Assembly: GCF_000003195.3 (NCBI RefSeq)
Contig: NC_012875.2
Coordinates: 14,742,512-14,806,511, forward strand
Origin: Sorghum bicolor
Lineage: Eukaryota > Streptophyta > Magnoliopsida > Poales > Poaceae
Direction: 5' to 3'
DNA length: 64,000 nt
Under the pieces are notes generated by a model. The model was not told the DNA's origin and ran no database searches. It saw only the letters and a program-made list of their open reading frames with translations. Of this stretch, positions 46,854 through 57,647 are shown in pieces. The stretch's first letter is position 1; each line of letters opens with the position of its first letter. Made by a program: the position numbers and the translations under genes.

Positions 46854-47336
46854 CTAAAAATCCCAAACCCTCGCCGGGAGGTAAATCGGTATTTATCTGC
46901 ATTATTAATTTTCTCATGTTTAAATTCTTGCATAATTAATTCTTGCATTAGTCATACATTCATAGCATAATTATAATAATCAAAAATCCCCATATAAATA
47001 ATATACGTGGTGTGTAACAACCCATATTTATTAATTATTGTGGAGGCACAAAAATATTTTCCATTGTCATTTTAATTAAGTTTCAATTTTCATAGATTTT
47101 TCCTGCATTATAATTAATTATATTAACCTTCTAGAAGCACGACCCACACTCTTTGGGTCCCACATGTCATACACTTCACCTCACATACATCCCATCACAT
47201 AATTTCATCCAGCAATATGTTTCCACTCACCTGACATCTTTCCACCATCCAACCACCACCAACACAACATTATTCTGCGTAAGATCAAAGCAAGGAAGCA
47301 AGTGGAGAGAGGGCAGCCAGGATGGGCATCACAAGT

Positions 47337-47392
47337 GGGCGGCCGCCCACCTACCAAGGGCGCCCGCCCAGTCCCCTTTTCCTCCTATAAAA
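47337..47392 (+). promoter_or_regulatory. Internal promoter-like cassette upstream of B1 second ORF
   Basis: GGGCGGCCGCCC (47337-47348) and GGGCGCCCGCCC (47358-47369) followed by TATAAAA (47386-47392). The same two kinds of element, paired GC-rich palindrome then TATA box, form the LTR promoter of the family, though with wider spacing there (about 120 bp). Lies about 340 bp before the second ORF. B2 has the same (54272-54328). Confidence 0.5.
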
Positions 47393-47731
47393 GGCCACCT
47401 CCAGCTCCCCTTCTCTTCACACAAACACTCCAGAAAACCACACAAGTTTCAGTTTCCCGAGAAGGAGCTCTTGTAGTGAAGAGAAGAAAGTAGAGAGAAA
47501 GAGGAGAGTGGAAGGGAAGGTTGGAGATCTTTTGAGAGAGTGTTTATCACCTAGCAAGTAGTGATCCCGCTGTCCAAGCGGAAGTAAAAGTTGTTTAGGG
47601 GGAGGCTCTACCAAAATAGAAATTTGTCTTGAACGATTAACCCCTGGACTATTGATATTCCGGACAGCTGACCACTAACATTTTCTCTCACATTTTCCAC
47701 TAGTTGTGTCTTGCCAACTTTTGTTTACAGG

Positions 47732-49288
47732 ATGTTTAAGAAGGTAAAGAATGCAGGGAAGGCTCTCAAGAACATTGGTACAAGGAGTTCAGCCCGACAC
47801 TCCTCACAGCCATCAGAGATGAGCGTCGACCCGACACCCACACAAGCTCCATCATCTTCATCAAGTCAGCAAGTTAAGGTCCTTCTCAAGATAGGAGACC
47901 TAGGACTGAAGACCCGAAGAGAGAAGGAAGTCTATCAGCAACTGAAGAATAAAGATTTCATTCATACCCCTACTCTCGATCCAATCCTACTACAAGAAAC
48001 AGGTATGGACACTGAATTCGACTTAATTTTTCAGATGATGGGTTGGACAAATTTTTGGAATATAACTGAGCTGGGTTCTCATCTTCTCACCCTCGAATTT
48101 CTTTGCACCTTACAATACTATGAGGGGGGAATTGTTTTTCGGATGTTCAAACAGGAAATTATGTTGTCTTGGAGAGAGCTAAGCGATCATCTCGGTTTCT
48201 CTTCAAGATGCATCCTGGACATTGACTCCGATTTACCCAACTTTGAGAGACACCAGTTTTGGAGAGAAATATCTAGAGATAATTTTTATAGTCAAGCCCG
48301 AACCAGTGACATGGAACACCCCACTCTTAGGATGTTCCACAAATGGCTTGGGTACAATCTTTTTTATCACGATGATATTAGGAAAGTAAGAGTAGGAGAT
48401 TTACAACTTTTATATGCTGCTATTAGTAAAGTACCCACTTCACCTATTACACTATTAGTTTCACATTGGCTTAGTATACCTAGTCTTCAGGGACCAGTAG
48501 GATGTACTTCACTTATCACTCGTCTAGCCTCTAATCTTCACTTACTAGAATATTCATCGTTGGACTTCATAGAAGAATTAAGAATTTATCATGGCTATGA
48601 CACATTTAGACAAGCTCAGATGTTAAAGAAAGAGGGGAATGTAATGTATATGCTATATGACGATAAAGGCAAGATTCGGTTACCTAACCCGAACCTTGGC
48701 ATCTACGTTGTTCAAAACTTTTTGATTGAGATTGCAGCAACACCAGTGAACCAGAGAACCCCACAGCGAGTTGCATCTGAAAGGATAACCACTCACCAAG
48801 AACGCACCTGGTATGGAGCTGACCCTGGACCAGAAGAAGCAGCACACCTGCATTATTGCGATTACAACCCTCGAGTCCTTCGAGACCCATGGGTTCGTCA
48901 TGCGCAACCACAAGAGCCAACAGAGGAGACATGGCCGGAGAGCCAAGATCACCAGTGGACAAACCTGCCTTTTCATACGGGCAGGTACTCCACTGATCCA
49001 TATGGAGCTTCAGGATCCAGACCTCCGCCTCAATTTAATACATGACGATACTCCGACGCCTCCTACGCTTTCACGAATGACTACTATCAAGAGGCCGGTG
49101 CTTTCTTCACTCGTACCGACAACACCTTCCTCGACATCCAGAACACGCAAGCAGAACATGGAAGACTCCTGGAAGAGCAACAAAAATGGAACCAGGACCA
49201 TGCCGCTGCAGTAGAAGAGCTGAGACAAGATACAACAACAATGAACGACAACATCACAACCATGATGCGGTTCTGGAACATCGGGTAA
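47732..49288 (+). pseudogene. B1 second ORF (ATHILA ORF-like), one stop
   Basis: 518 codons from MFKKVKNAGKALKN with a TGA at 49043-49045. A Ser/Gln-rich basic N terminus (residues 1-55) leads to a large domain (about 60-340) with NKDFIHTPTLDPILLQETG, GWTNFW, LTLEFLCTLQYYEG, LSDHLGFSSR, HPTLRMFHKWLG and DLQLLYAAISKVPTSPITLL; then a Pro/Gln/Tyr-rich tail and a final coiled coil (AEHGRLLEEQQKWNQDHAAA). The order LTLEFL, LS.HLGF, HPTLR.FH, LLYA recalls the ATHILA ORF-1 family (Pfam PF03078). I judge this from memory of the pattern. A splice-acceptor-like TTGTTTACAG ends one base before the ATG. The position after gag-protease is that of the third ORF of Athila elements. Function unknown. Confidence 0.7.
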
Positions 49289-49305
49289 GACCGACAGCAA
49301 TATCT

Positions 49306-49318
49306 AGCTTGGGGGAGT
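49306..49318 (+). other. Purine-tract-like sequence after B1 second ORF
   Basis: AGCTTGGGGGAGT, 17 bp after the ORF stop. B1 ends two bases later at the B2 LTR. In B2 the same tract (52346-52358) is followed by 1.5 kb before the real LTR-adjacent tract, so B1 is interrupted here, not finished. Confidence 0.65.
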
Positions 49319-49320
49319 TC

Positions 49321-50831
49321 TGTTGACACTAGCTAACACCACTTAGATATTAGGTTGTCATCCCTAGCATGGCGCCAGAGTGTACAAAGGTATTTATAAA
49401 TGTAAAGGCTCTTTAGAAAATAATCTATTCTATCCGCAAGCGCACAGATAAAACACCTCATTGTAGCATTTCACCAGGATAAGTATTCCAGGTATCGTTA
49501 TTTATAATTTTGCTCAAGGGATCTAAAGAAGATGAAATTAAATCAAGGGCAAAATCTATCAAGGCATAGACTAGAGATAAACATGCAAGAACATGATTAC
49601 TAATAAGAAACTCGTCACACAGTCACATACTTTAGCAGGGGGTAAACCATAAAGATAATGATAATGAAGTATAAGTTCATGGGTAGATAACACAGCGATT
49701 AGAAAATAGACTACTCCTCATATATGTAGGTGATATCGGATTAGCTAGAGAAGGATTCTAAGTTATCTACTAACTACTAAGTCATAATCTACTCTAGTTA
49801 TCTACAAGATCATATATAGCATAAAAGACTCTTCATCCATGTATAAGGAACATTGATAAAGTAAATCAGAGCATCACATGACTTACTCCACAATACCGGT
49901 TCTACCTGTCCTATCAACGGAGGGTGGACTATATAAGAATCAACGAAGCTGTCACTATCGCGAACTACCACACGACTCGGCCAATAGGATACATTTGCAG
50001 ATAAATAACATCTAAGCACCACGCTCACATGTGATCTATCACCTAACTCCCTCGCGTCAAGAGCTAAGCGCTTTGCAAACTTATACATAAACTCATTATC
50101 AATTAGAACTATATCAAATATAGAACTAGAGCAAACTAAGAACATAATAATTAGAGACATAATGCAATTAGAACAATAGAATTAGAGAAAGATATGAATA
50201 ATACCAATCTTTATTACCGAAGATCCGAATCCAGAGCGTAGTGCTCTACTTCTCTAATTGCTATCTAATCAAACCTCTAAACTTGAAGGATTAGGGAGTA
50301 GCTAATTCTAATTCTCTGTGGGAGAGAAGCTCTAAACCCTAACTTTGATGGCTACCTCTAAATAATGATTTCTCCTCTTCCTCCAGGAGCCAGGGGGTCT
50401 GGTTTTATAGTCCCCTCAAGTGAACGTGAGCCATTGGATCAAACCGACATAGATTGTATGGTTTAGATTGATTCTTTAGGTTGGTGGAGTTTTGCCCCGA
50501 AGCAGAGTCTTGTTTGGAGTCCAGCCCTGGGTGGGCGCCCAAGGGGGGTGGGCGGGCGCCCTGCCCCCGAGCCCGAATCCCTTCTCGTTCGTTCCCGTGG
50601 CTTCTGGACCCTTCTAGATTGAGGAAAATTGCGCGGCACATAATTATCTTGTTGTAAACATGACATGTGGGCCTTCTCTCCATATTTTCTGATAAACCCC
50701 TGCAGAAATAGATAAACACCAAAACTCGTGGAATTCTGTCAGATAAAACCCTAATTCTAGATGTTTGTTTCATATTGATCCTTCTTCATGTTTATTTGAT
50801 TATTAATTTTAGTACTTAAGGACCGTCAACA
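49321..50831 (-). repeat. B2 3' LTR
   Basis: 1511 bp, TGTTGACACTAGC to GGACCGTCAACA. TATAAAA (minus) at 50403-50409; two GC-rich palindromes at about 50533-50562. Purine tract adjoins on the right (50832-50847). Confidence 0.85.
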
Positions 50832-50847
50832 AACTCCCCCAAGCTTA

Positions 50848-52345
50848 CCCTTTGCTCGTCCCTGAGCAAACAGCTAAACTCAGATGGATCAGGAGTTGCT
50901 TCGATGTTTACTTTCCTGACAGGCACACATGCTTTTACATAAAAATTCTTCCAGATTAAAGTGAAGTGTTATGAAGTTTAGTACCTGCACTTAAATCTTA
51001 AGTAATCGAAAGACAAAATAGTTAAGTTAAGCACTATCCCTCTTGTCTATACTTCACCTTTGTTCTAGAGTTTTTTCATAAGTTTTCAAAATAAAACTCA
51101 GAGTTCCCAGCAATAATTCTCTCAAGTCTCTCTATATGTGGTATTTGTGGATCCTTACCATAATGTCACTTACCTATAGCTAATGGAATATTTAAGTGGA
51201 GCTTATAGGAGTGAAAAACAGCTCATACATATGTTGTCTAATCGAGCCATGGATCCAAAGGAACTCAGCATATAATTAAATCAAGATGTGCATGTGTGGT
51301 GGAGTAAATGATTGTGATGGTGAAGATATATAAATAAAACTTAGTTCTCATTGTTCCTTATATTGCTATCTCTTCTCTTCTTTGATCTTTGCTTTGGGAG
51401 AACATGGGCTATCTTTTTCTCTCTTTTTTTTTCAGGTGGGTAGTAGATACCCCTAATTCTACTGTCAGACACTTGTCCATTTTTTTCCGCTCAAGTGGGC
51501 ATCTTTGTACCCCTAATTCTACTTCGGACACTTGTCCATTTTTACCTCTCGTCTCACTCTTTTTCTTTCTTTTCCGAGGTTCCGGGCACTTGCCCCTTTT
51601 TATTTCCTCGCATATATTTTTTTTGCATAACCCATGCCTCTTCTGCATTGAATCTTTTTAGAGAGAGAATAACAATACTTGGGACAGTGAGTGATAATAT
51701 TTTTTAGCAATTTTAATGATTGATGATGAATACTGTGGTAGATGTGTGCAAGTGAATATCTTAATTTAACCACATGAAAAGCTCCTAAGGGTCTACACAG
51801 CTCGATCAAACTCAATGTAAATATAATAAAAGATGTTATAGCAAGTATGGCTGTGGTAGGTAGTTTTGTTATGCTAAGAACTCATCATGTGATTTGTAAG
51901 TTTTCAAAATAAATCTCCAGAACTTAGTGTAGTAGGAACAAGATAAACAGTAGCTCAACTTTATATCATGCCTTTCTCTTACCTAGACTTTAGTTTTATG
52001 CTTCCCAAAGATAGTAATTTTAGTTTTAGTAATTCCTGGAAGAACTCTAATATAAAAGCTAGGTACTTGTAAGTAAGCAAACAGAGCAACTATTCATCAT
52101 TTCCATCATGCATATTTTTGGTCTTTTTATTTTTTCTAGAGATTAAACTTAGCAGAAAAATAAAGCACACTTATCTACACACTCTTTCTATTTTGTTTTC
52201 ATGTTTATAGAATGCAATAAATTAAAGCAAGAAATTATTTATTTGGTTTTCTAGTTTTTTTCCTTTTAAGATAAATTAAATACTAAGACAGAATAGAATA
52301 AATAAGAAGAGCAAATAAAAACTTACTTGATAAATTTAGGGAGGA
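50848..52345 (-). other. B2 non-coding 3' region
   Basis: 1.5 kb without a convincing gene. Hairpin motifs GGGCACTTGCCC (51584-51595) and GGACACTTGTCC (51526-51537) as in D2 and A1, the latter partly repeated near 51467. Aligns throughout with D2 18250-19720. Confidence 0.55.
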
Positions 52346-52375
52346 ACTCCCCCAAGCTGGATGTTGACGTCGGTC

Positions 52376-53932
52376 TTACCCGATGTTCCAGAACCGCATC
52401 ATGGTTGTGATGTTGTCGTTCATTGTTGTTGTATCTTGTCTCAGCTCTTCTACTGCAGCGGCATGGTCCTGGTTCCATTTTTGTTGCTCTTCCAGGAGTC
52501 TTCCATGTTCTGCTTGCGTGTTCTGGATGTCGAGGAGGGTGTTGTCGGTACGAGTGAAGAAAGCACCGGCCTCTTGATAGTAGTCATTCGTGAAAGCGTA
52601 GGAGGCGTCGGAGTATCGTCCTGCATCAAATTGGGGTGGAGGTCTGGATCCTGAAGCTCCATATGGATCAGTGGAGTACCTGCCCGTATGAAAAGGCGGG
52701 TTTGTCCACTGGTGATCTTGGCTCTCCGGCCATGTCTCCTCTGTTGGCTCTTGTGGTTGCGCATGACGAGCCCATGGGTCTTGAAGGACTCGAGGGTTGT
52801 AATCGCAATAATGCAGGTGCGCTGCTTCTTCTGGTCCAGGGTCAGCTCCATACCAAGTGCGTTCTCGGTGAGTGGTTATCCTTTCAGATGCCACTCGCTG
52901 TGGAGTTCTCTGGTTCACTGGTGTTGCTGCAATCTCAATCAAAAAGTTTTGCACAGCGTAGAGGCCAAGGTTCGGGTTAGGTAACCGAATCTTGCCTTTA
53001 TCATCATATAGCATATACATTATATTTCCCTCTTTCTTTAACATCCGAGCTTGTCTAAATGTGTCATAGCCATGATAAATTCTTAATTCTTCTATGAAGT
53101 CCAACGATGAGTTTTCTAGTAAGTGAAGATTAGTGGCTAGACGAGTGATAAGTGAAGTACATCCTACTGGTCTCTGAAGACTAGGTATACTAAGCCAATG
53201 AGAAACTAATAGTGTAACAGGTGAAGTAGGTACTTTACTAATAGCAGCATATAAAAGTTGTAAATCTCCTACTCTTACTTTCCTAATATCATCACGATAG
53301 AAAAGATTGTACCCAAGCCATTTGTGGAACATCCTAAGAGTGGGGTGTTCCATGTCACTGGTTCGGGCTTGACTGTAAAAATTATCTCTAGATATTTCTC
53401 TCCAAAACTGGTGTCTCTCAAAGTTGGGTAAATCGGAGTCAATGTTCAGGATGCATCTTGAAGAGAAACCAAGATGGTCGCTCAGCTCTCTCCAAGATAA
53501 CATAATTTCCTGTTTGAACATCCGAAAAACAATTCCCCCCTCATAGTATTATAAGGTGCAAAGAAATTCGAGGGTGAGAAGATGAGAACCCAGCTCAGTT
53601 ATATTCCAAAAATTTGTCCAACCCATCATCTGAAAAATTAAGTCGAATTCAGTGACCATACCTGTTTCTCGTAGTAGGATTGGATCGAGAGTAGGGGTGT
53701 GAATGAAATCTTTGTTCTTCAGTTGCTGATAGACTTCCTTCTCTCTTCGGGTCTTCAGTCCTAGGTCTCCTATCTTGAGAAGGACCTTGACTTGCTGGCC
53801 TGATGAAGATGACGGAGCTTGTGTGGGTGTCGGGTCGACACTTATCTCTGATGGCTGTGAGGAGTGTCGGGCTGAACTCCTTGTACCAATACACTTGAGA
53901 GCCTTCCCTGCATTCTTCACCTTCTTAAACAT
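52376..53932 (-). pseudogene. B2 second ORF (ATHILA ORF-like), one stop
   Basis: Same gene as B1 47732-49288, 518 codons plus stop, from MFKKVKNAGKALK at 53932. Broken by one TAA at 53549-53551 where B1 has a CAA glutamine codon; B1's own stop is elsewhere (its TGA is a GGA glycine codon here). Thus the protein is conserved in length between two copies with independent single lesions. The leader again ends in an acceptor-like sequence (TTGCAGG) one base before the ATG. Confidence 0.75.
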
Positions 53933-54271
53933 CCTGCAAACAAAAGTTGGCAAAAACACAACTAGTGGAAAATGTGAGATAAAATGTTAGTGGTCAGCTG
54001 TCCGGAGTGTCAGTAGTCCAGGGGTTAATCGTTCAAGACAAATTTCTATTTTGGTAAAGCCTCCCCCTAAACAACTTTTACTTCTGCTTGGACAGCGGGA
54101 TCACTACTTGCTAGGTGATAAATACTCTCTCAAAAGATCTCCAACCTTCTCTTCCACTCTCCTCTTTCTCTCTACTTTCTTCTGTTCACTACAAGAGCTC
54201 CTTCTCGGGAAACTGAAATTTGTGTGGTTTTCTGGAGTGTTTGTGTGAAGAGAAGGGGAGCTGGAGGTGGC

Positions 54272-54328
54272 CTTTTATAGGAGGAAAAGGGGACAGGGCG
54301 GGCGCCCTTGGTAGGTGGGCGGGCGCCC
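54272..54328 (-). promoter_or_regulatory. Internal promoter-like cassette of B2
   Basis: Minus strand: GGGCGCCCGCCC twice (54317-54328 and 54296-54307) then TATAAAA (54278-54272). Matches the B1 cassette at 47337-47392. Confidence 0.5.
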
Positions 54329-54837
54329 ACTTGTGATGCCCATCCTGGGTGTGCCTCCTCCACTTGCTTCCTTGCTTTGATCTCACACAGAATAATATTG
54401 TGTTGGTGGTGGTTGGACGGTGGAAGGATGTCAGGTGAGTGGAAACATGTTGGTGGATGAAATTATGTGATGGGATGTATGTGAGGTGAAGTGTATGACA
54501 TGTGGGACCCAAAGAGTGTGGGTCATGCTTCTAGAAGATCAATATAAATAAATATAATGCAAGAAAATCTATGAGAATTAAAACTTATTGAAAATGATTA
54601 TGGAAAATATTTTTGTGCCTCCACAATAATTAATAAATATGGGTTGTTACACACCACGAATATTATTTATATGGGGCTTTTGATTATTATAATAATGCTA
54701 TGAATGAATGTGACTAATGCAAGATTTAATTACGCAAGAATTAAATATGAGAAAATTAATAATGCAGATAAATACTGATTTACCTAACGGTGAGGGTTCG
54801 GGATTTTTAGTTCCCCCAAGCTGGACCTCCAAATCTT

Positions 54838-56793
54838 TTAATCTTCTGAGTTACCTTCCTCCGGAGATGGTGTCTCCAGTGGTTCTTTATGAACTTCCTT
54901 CACTATAGAGTCTCTCTCTGGTCTGGGTTTGAATGTGAAGTGTTCTTCTTAACCGTTTATGTTGAACTTGATTTCTCCCTTCCCGACATCAATGTGGGCA
55001 TTGGCAGTGCTCAGAAATGGCCTTCCAAGGATGATGGACACTTTCCAGTCAGGACTCATGTCCAGTACTACGAAGTCTACTGGCACCAGGAAATCTCTGA
55101 TCTTGACTGGAATGTTCTCGGCGATGCCCAGCGGGTGTCGAACCGATTGATCCGCTAGCTGCAAGCACATTGATGTTGGTTCTAAGGTTGCATGCTCAAG
55201 CTTTTTGTAGACTGATGCTGGCATCACACTGACACTTGCTCCGAGATCACAAAGTGCATTGTTGAAGTGTTGGTTTCCAATTGAGCAATCAATAGTGGGG
55301 CATCCGGGGTCTTCCTTCTTCTTTGGTGGTTTATTGAGGATGGCCGCACTACATTCTTCTGTCAGCTTGATAACCTCAGTGGTGGGCAGTGGTCTCTTCT
55401 TGTTAAGAATATCTCTGATGTACTTTGCATATGATGGTACCTGTATGGCATCGAGCAGAGGTATGTTGACATATAATTTCTGAATGACCTCTACAAACTT
55501 ACCAAACTGCTCATCCGACTGCAGTCCTCTGTTTCTTCTGGGAAATGGCAAATAGTTGGTGTCGTAAAAATCTTTCCTCATTTCTCCAGTTCTTGGTGGT
55601 TGTAGCAGATCTTCTGCTTCAACTGGGCTTTCTTCTTCTATCACTGCTGGTTGCACTGGTGCTGATGTTCTTTGTTTCTCTTTTGGGTATGGTGGATCTC
55701 TGGTGGCTTTACCTCCTCTAGTAGTTATATTCTTTACCTGCTCAATGTTAGTAGCAACAGGCAGTGCAGCAGCTATCTTTATTAATTTAAGCTCTACCCT
55801 TTTATTAAGAGTGTTTTGCTCATCAAAGGCAGTTAGTAGAAAATCCATTTTATTGTGTATATCTTTTAGAGATGATTCATTTGTATCTAACCTTTGTTTA
55901 ACTTCATCATTAATTTTGGTTTGTTGAGCAATTATCTCTTTTAATGAAAGTTGCTTGAAAGTATTACCTGAATTCATACCTTTGCTATTGGGTTGACTCG
56001 AAGTTGGTTGATATTTGTATGCTGTCTCAATGGCCCTTTGATCTTCTTTGAACTTGGCCCTCTGGTCAATCCAATGGAGCAAATTTTCCATCTTAGTTGA
56101 TAATGCTTTTACTTCTTCTGGTATTTCTTCAGTTTGATGACATTGTTGAGCTTTATCTTGGAACCAGCTTTGGTTTTCTGCTATCTTATCCAAAAGTATC
56201 TCTGCTTTTCCAATTGTAAGCTCCAAGAATGATCCTTTAGCAGATGCATCTAGGCACTCACGAGTCTTCTGGGTTAATCCATGGTAAAAGGTCTGCATAA
56301 GTAACCATGTGGCCATTCCATGGTGAGGACAATCTGATATGTATCCTTGAAAACGCTCCCATGCTTCTGAAATGGCTTTTGTCTTCTGCTGTTGGAAACT
56401 GACAATATTTCCTCTTAAGGCAGTTGTTTTGCCTATAGGGAAAAACTTTGATAGAAAGGCATCTGACAAGTTCGTCTAGTTGTTGATGTTATCTTGGTGA
56501 GTGTAGAACCACTTCCTCGCTTTTCCTTCTAGTGAGAATGGAAAGAGGCGAAGCAGTATGACGTCTTTGTCAACTCCGTTGATGTGGATTGTGCTTCCAA
56601 TCTCTAAGAAATTCTGCAAGTGTGCACTGGCATCTTCATGTGCCTTTCCACTGAATTGTGTGGCTTGTACCAAACTGATGAGACTTGACTTGAGCTCAAA
56701 CTCAGGTATTCCTTCTTCTACTGCAAATCTTGGACCAGTTGGAATGTTGTCAAGACTTGGAGCAGAGAATTCTTGCAAGGTCTTTTGTGCCAT
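54838..56793 (-). pseudogene. B2 gag-protease, two stops
   Basis: One 651-codon frame from MAQKTLQEFSAPSLDN to the TAA at 54838-54840, with nonsense codons at 56476-56478 (TAG) and 54949-54951 (TAA). Domains as in B1: capsid region, coiled-coil linker with TTRGGKATRDPPYP, and protease with DLGASVSVMP and SIILGRPFLS. No frameshift. The absence of any polymerase after the protease in both B1 and B2 points to an established non-autonomous family, not a one-off deletion. Confidence 0.85.
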
Positions 56794-57092
56794 AGCTTCA
56801 GCAATTGGTAGCTAGCTTCTTCTTCTCTTGATGAAGAGTTGAATGTACCCAAAGTCAATCCTGTTATACCCTGTATAACAATATAAACATAGAAAAACAA
56901 CAGGGTGAACCTGCCAAAGCAGAGGTGCCTTGTTATGATTTCTCACTTAGTAGCTGTTTTTATGCAATTATTTCTCTATAGTCTAGTCTAATATTTTATA
57001 TGAATAACCTTGACTGATTTCTGGCTTTCCTTAATATTACCCCTTTGTTCCCTTTTATGACTTATCCCTGAGATTTGTATAATTCCTATAGT

Positions 57093-57110
57093 TCCTCGGC
57101 AACGGCGCCA
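57093..57110 (-). other. B2 primer binding site (tRNA-Asp type)
   Basis: Minus strand TGGCGCCGTTGCCGAGGA, identical to B1's, 8 bases from the LTR end at 57119. Confidence 0.88.
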
Positions 57111-57118
57111 GAAATGCT

Positions 57119-57647
57119 TGTTGACACTAGCTAACACCACTTAGATACTAGGTTGTCATCCCTAGCATGGCGCCAGAGTGTACAAAGGTAATTATAAATG
57201 TAAAGGCTCTCTAGAAAATAATCTATTCTATCCGCAAGCACACAGATAAAACACCTCATTGTAGCATTTCACCAGGATAAGTATTCCAGGTATCGTTATT
57301 TATAATTTTGCTCAAGGGATCTCAAGAAGATGAAATTAAATCAAGGGGCAAAATCTATCAAGGCATAGACTAGAGATAAACATGCAAGAACATGATTACT
57401 AATAAGAAACTCGTCACACAGTCACATACTTTAGCAGGGGGTAAACCATAAAGATAATGATAATAAAGTATAAGTTCATGGGTAGATAACACAGCGATTA
57501 GAAAATAGACTACTCCTCATATATGTAGGTGATGTCGGATTAGCTAGAGAATGGATTCTAAGTTATCTACTAACTACTAAGTCATAATCTACTCTAGTTA
57601 TCTACAAGATCATATATAGCATAAAAGACTCTTCATTCATGTATAAG
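57119..57647 (-). repeat. B2 5' LTR, truncated
   Basis: 529 bp, the downstream end of the LTR only. It is an inverted copy of the last part of the adjoining B1 3' LTR (about 58493-59021). The break at ATGTATAAG|CAGAGAATATGG joins opposite strands of LTR sequence. Confidence 0.8.

Larger units (their letters stand above)
49321..57647 (-). mobile_element. B2: Athila-like non-autonomous element, reversed within B1
   Basis: Minus strand: truncated 5' LTR (57647-57119), primer site, gag-protease, promoter-like cassette, second ORF, non-coding 3' region, purine tract, complete 3' LTR (50831-49321). It is the most complete member of the family here: both ORFs are single frames broken only by nonsense codons. 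The right side is fused to B1's 3' LTR at 57647/57648, with loss of parts of both. Confidence 0.82.

Noticed and set aside
52636..52984. ORFs opposite to B2's second ORF (also 48680-49001 in B1)
   Set aside because: Antisense shadows of the Pro/Gln-rich tail of the second ORF.
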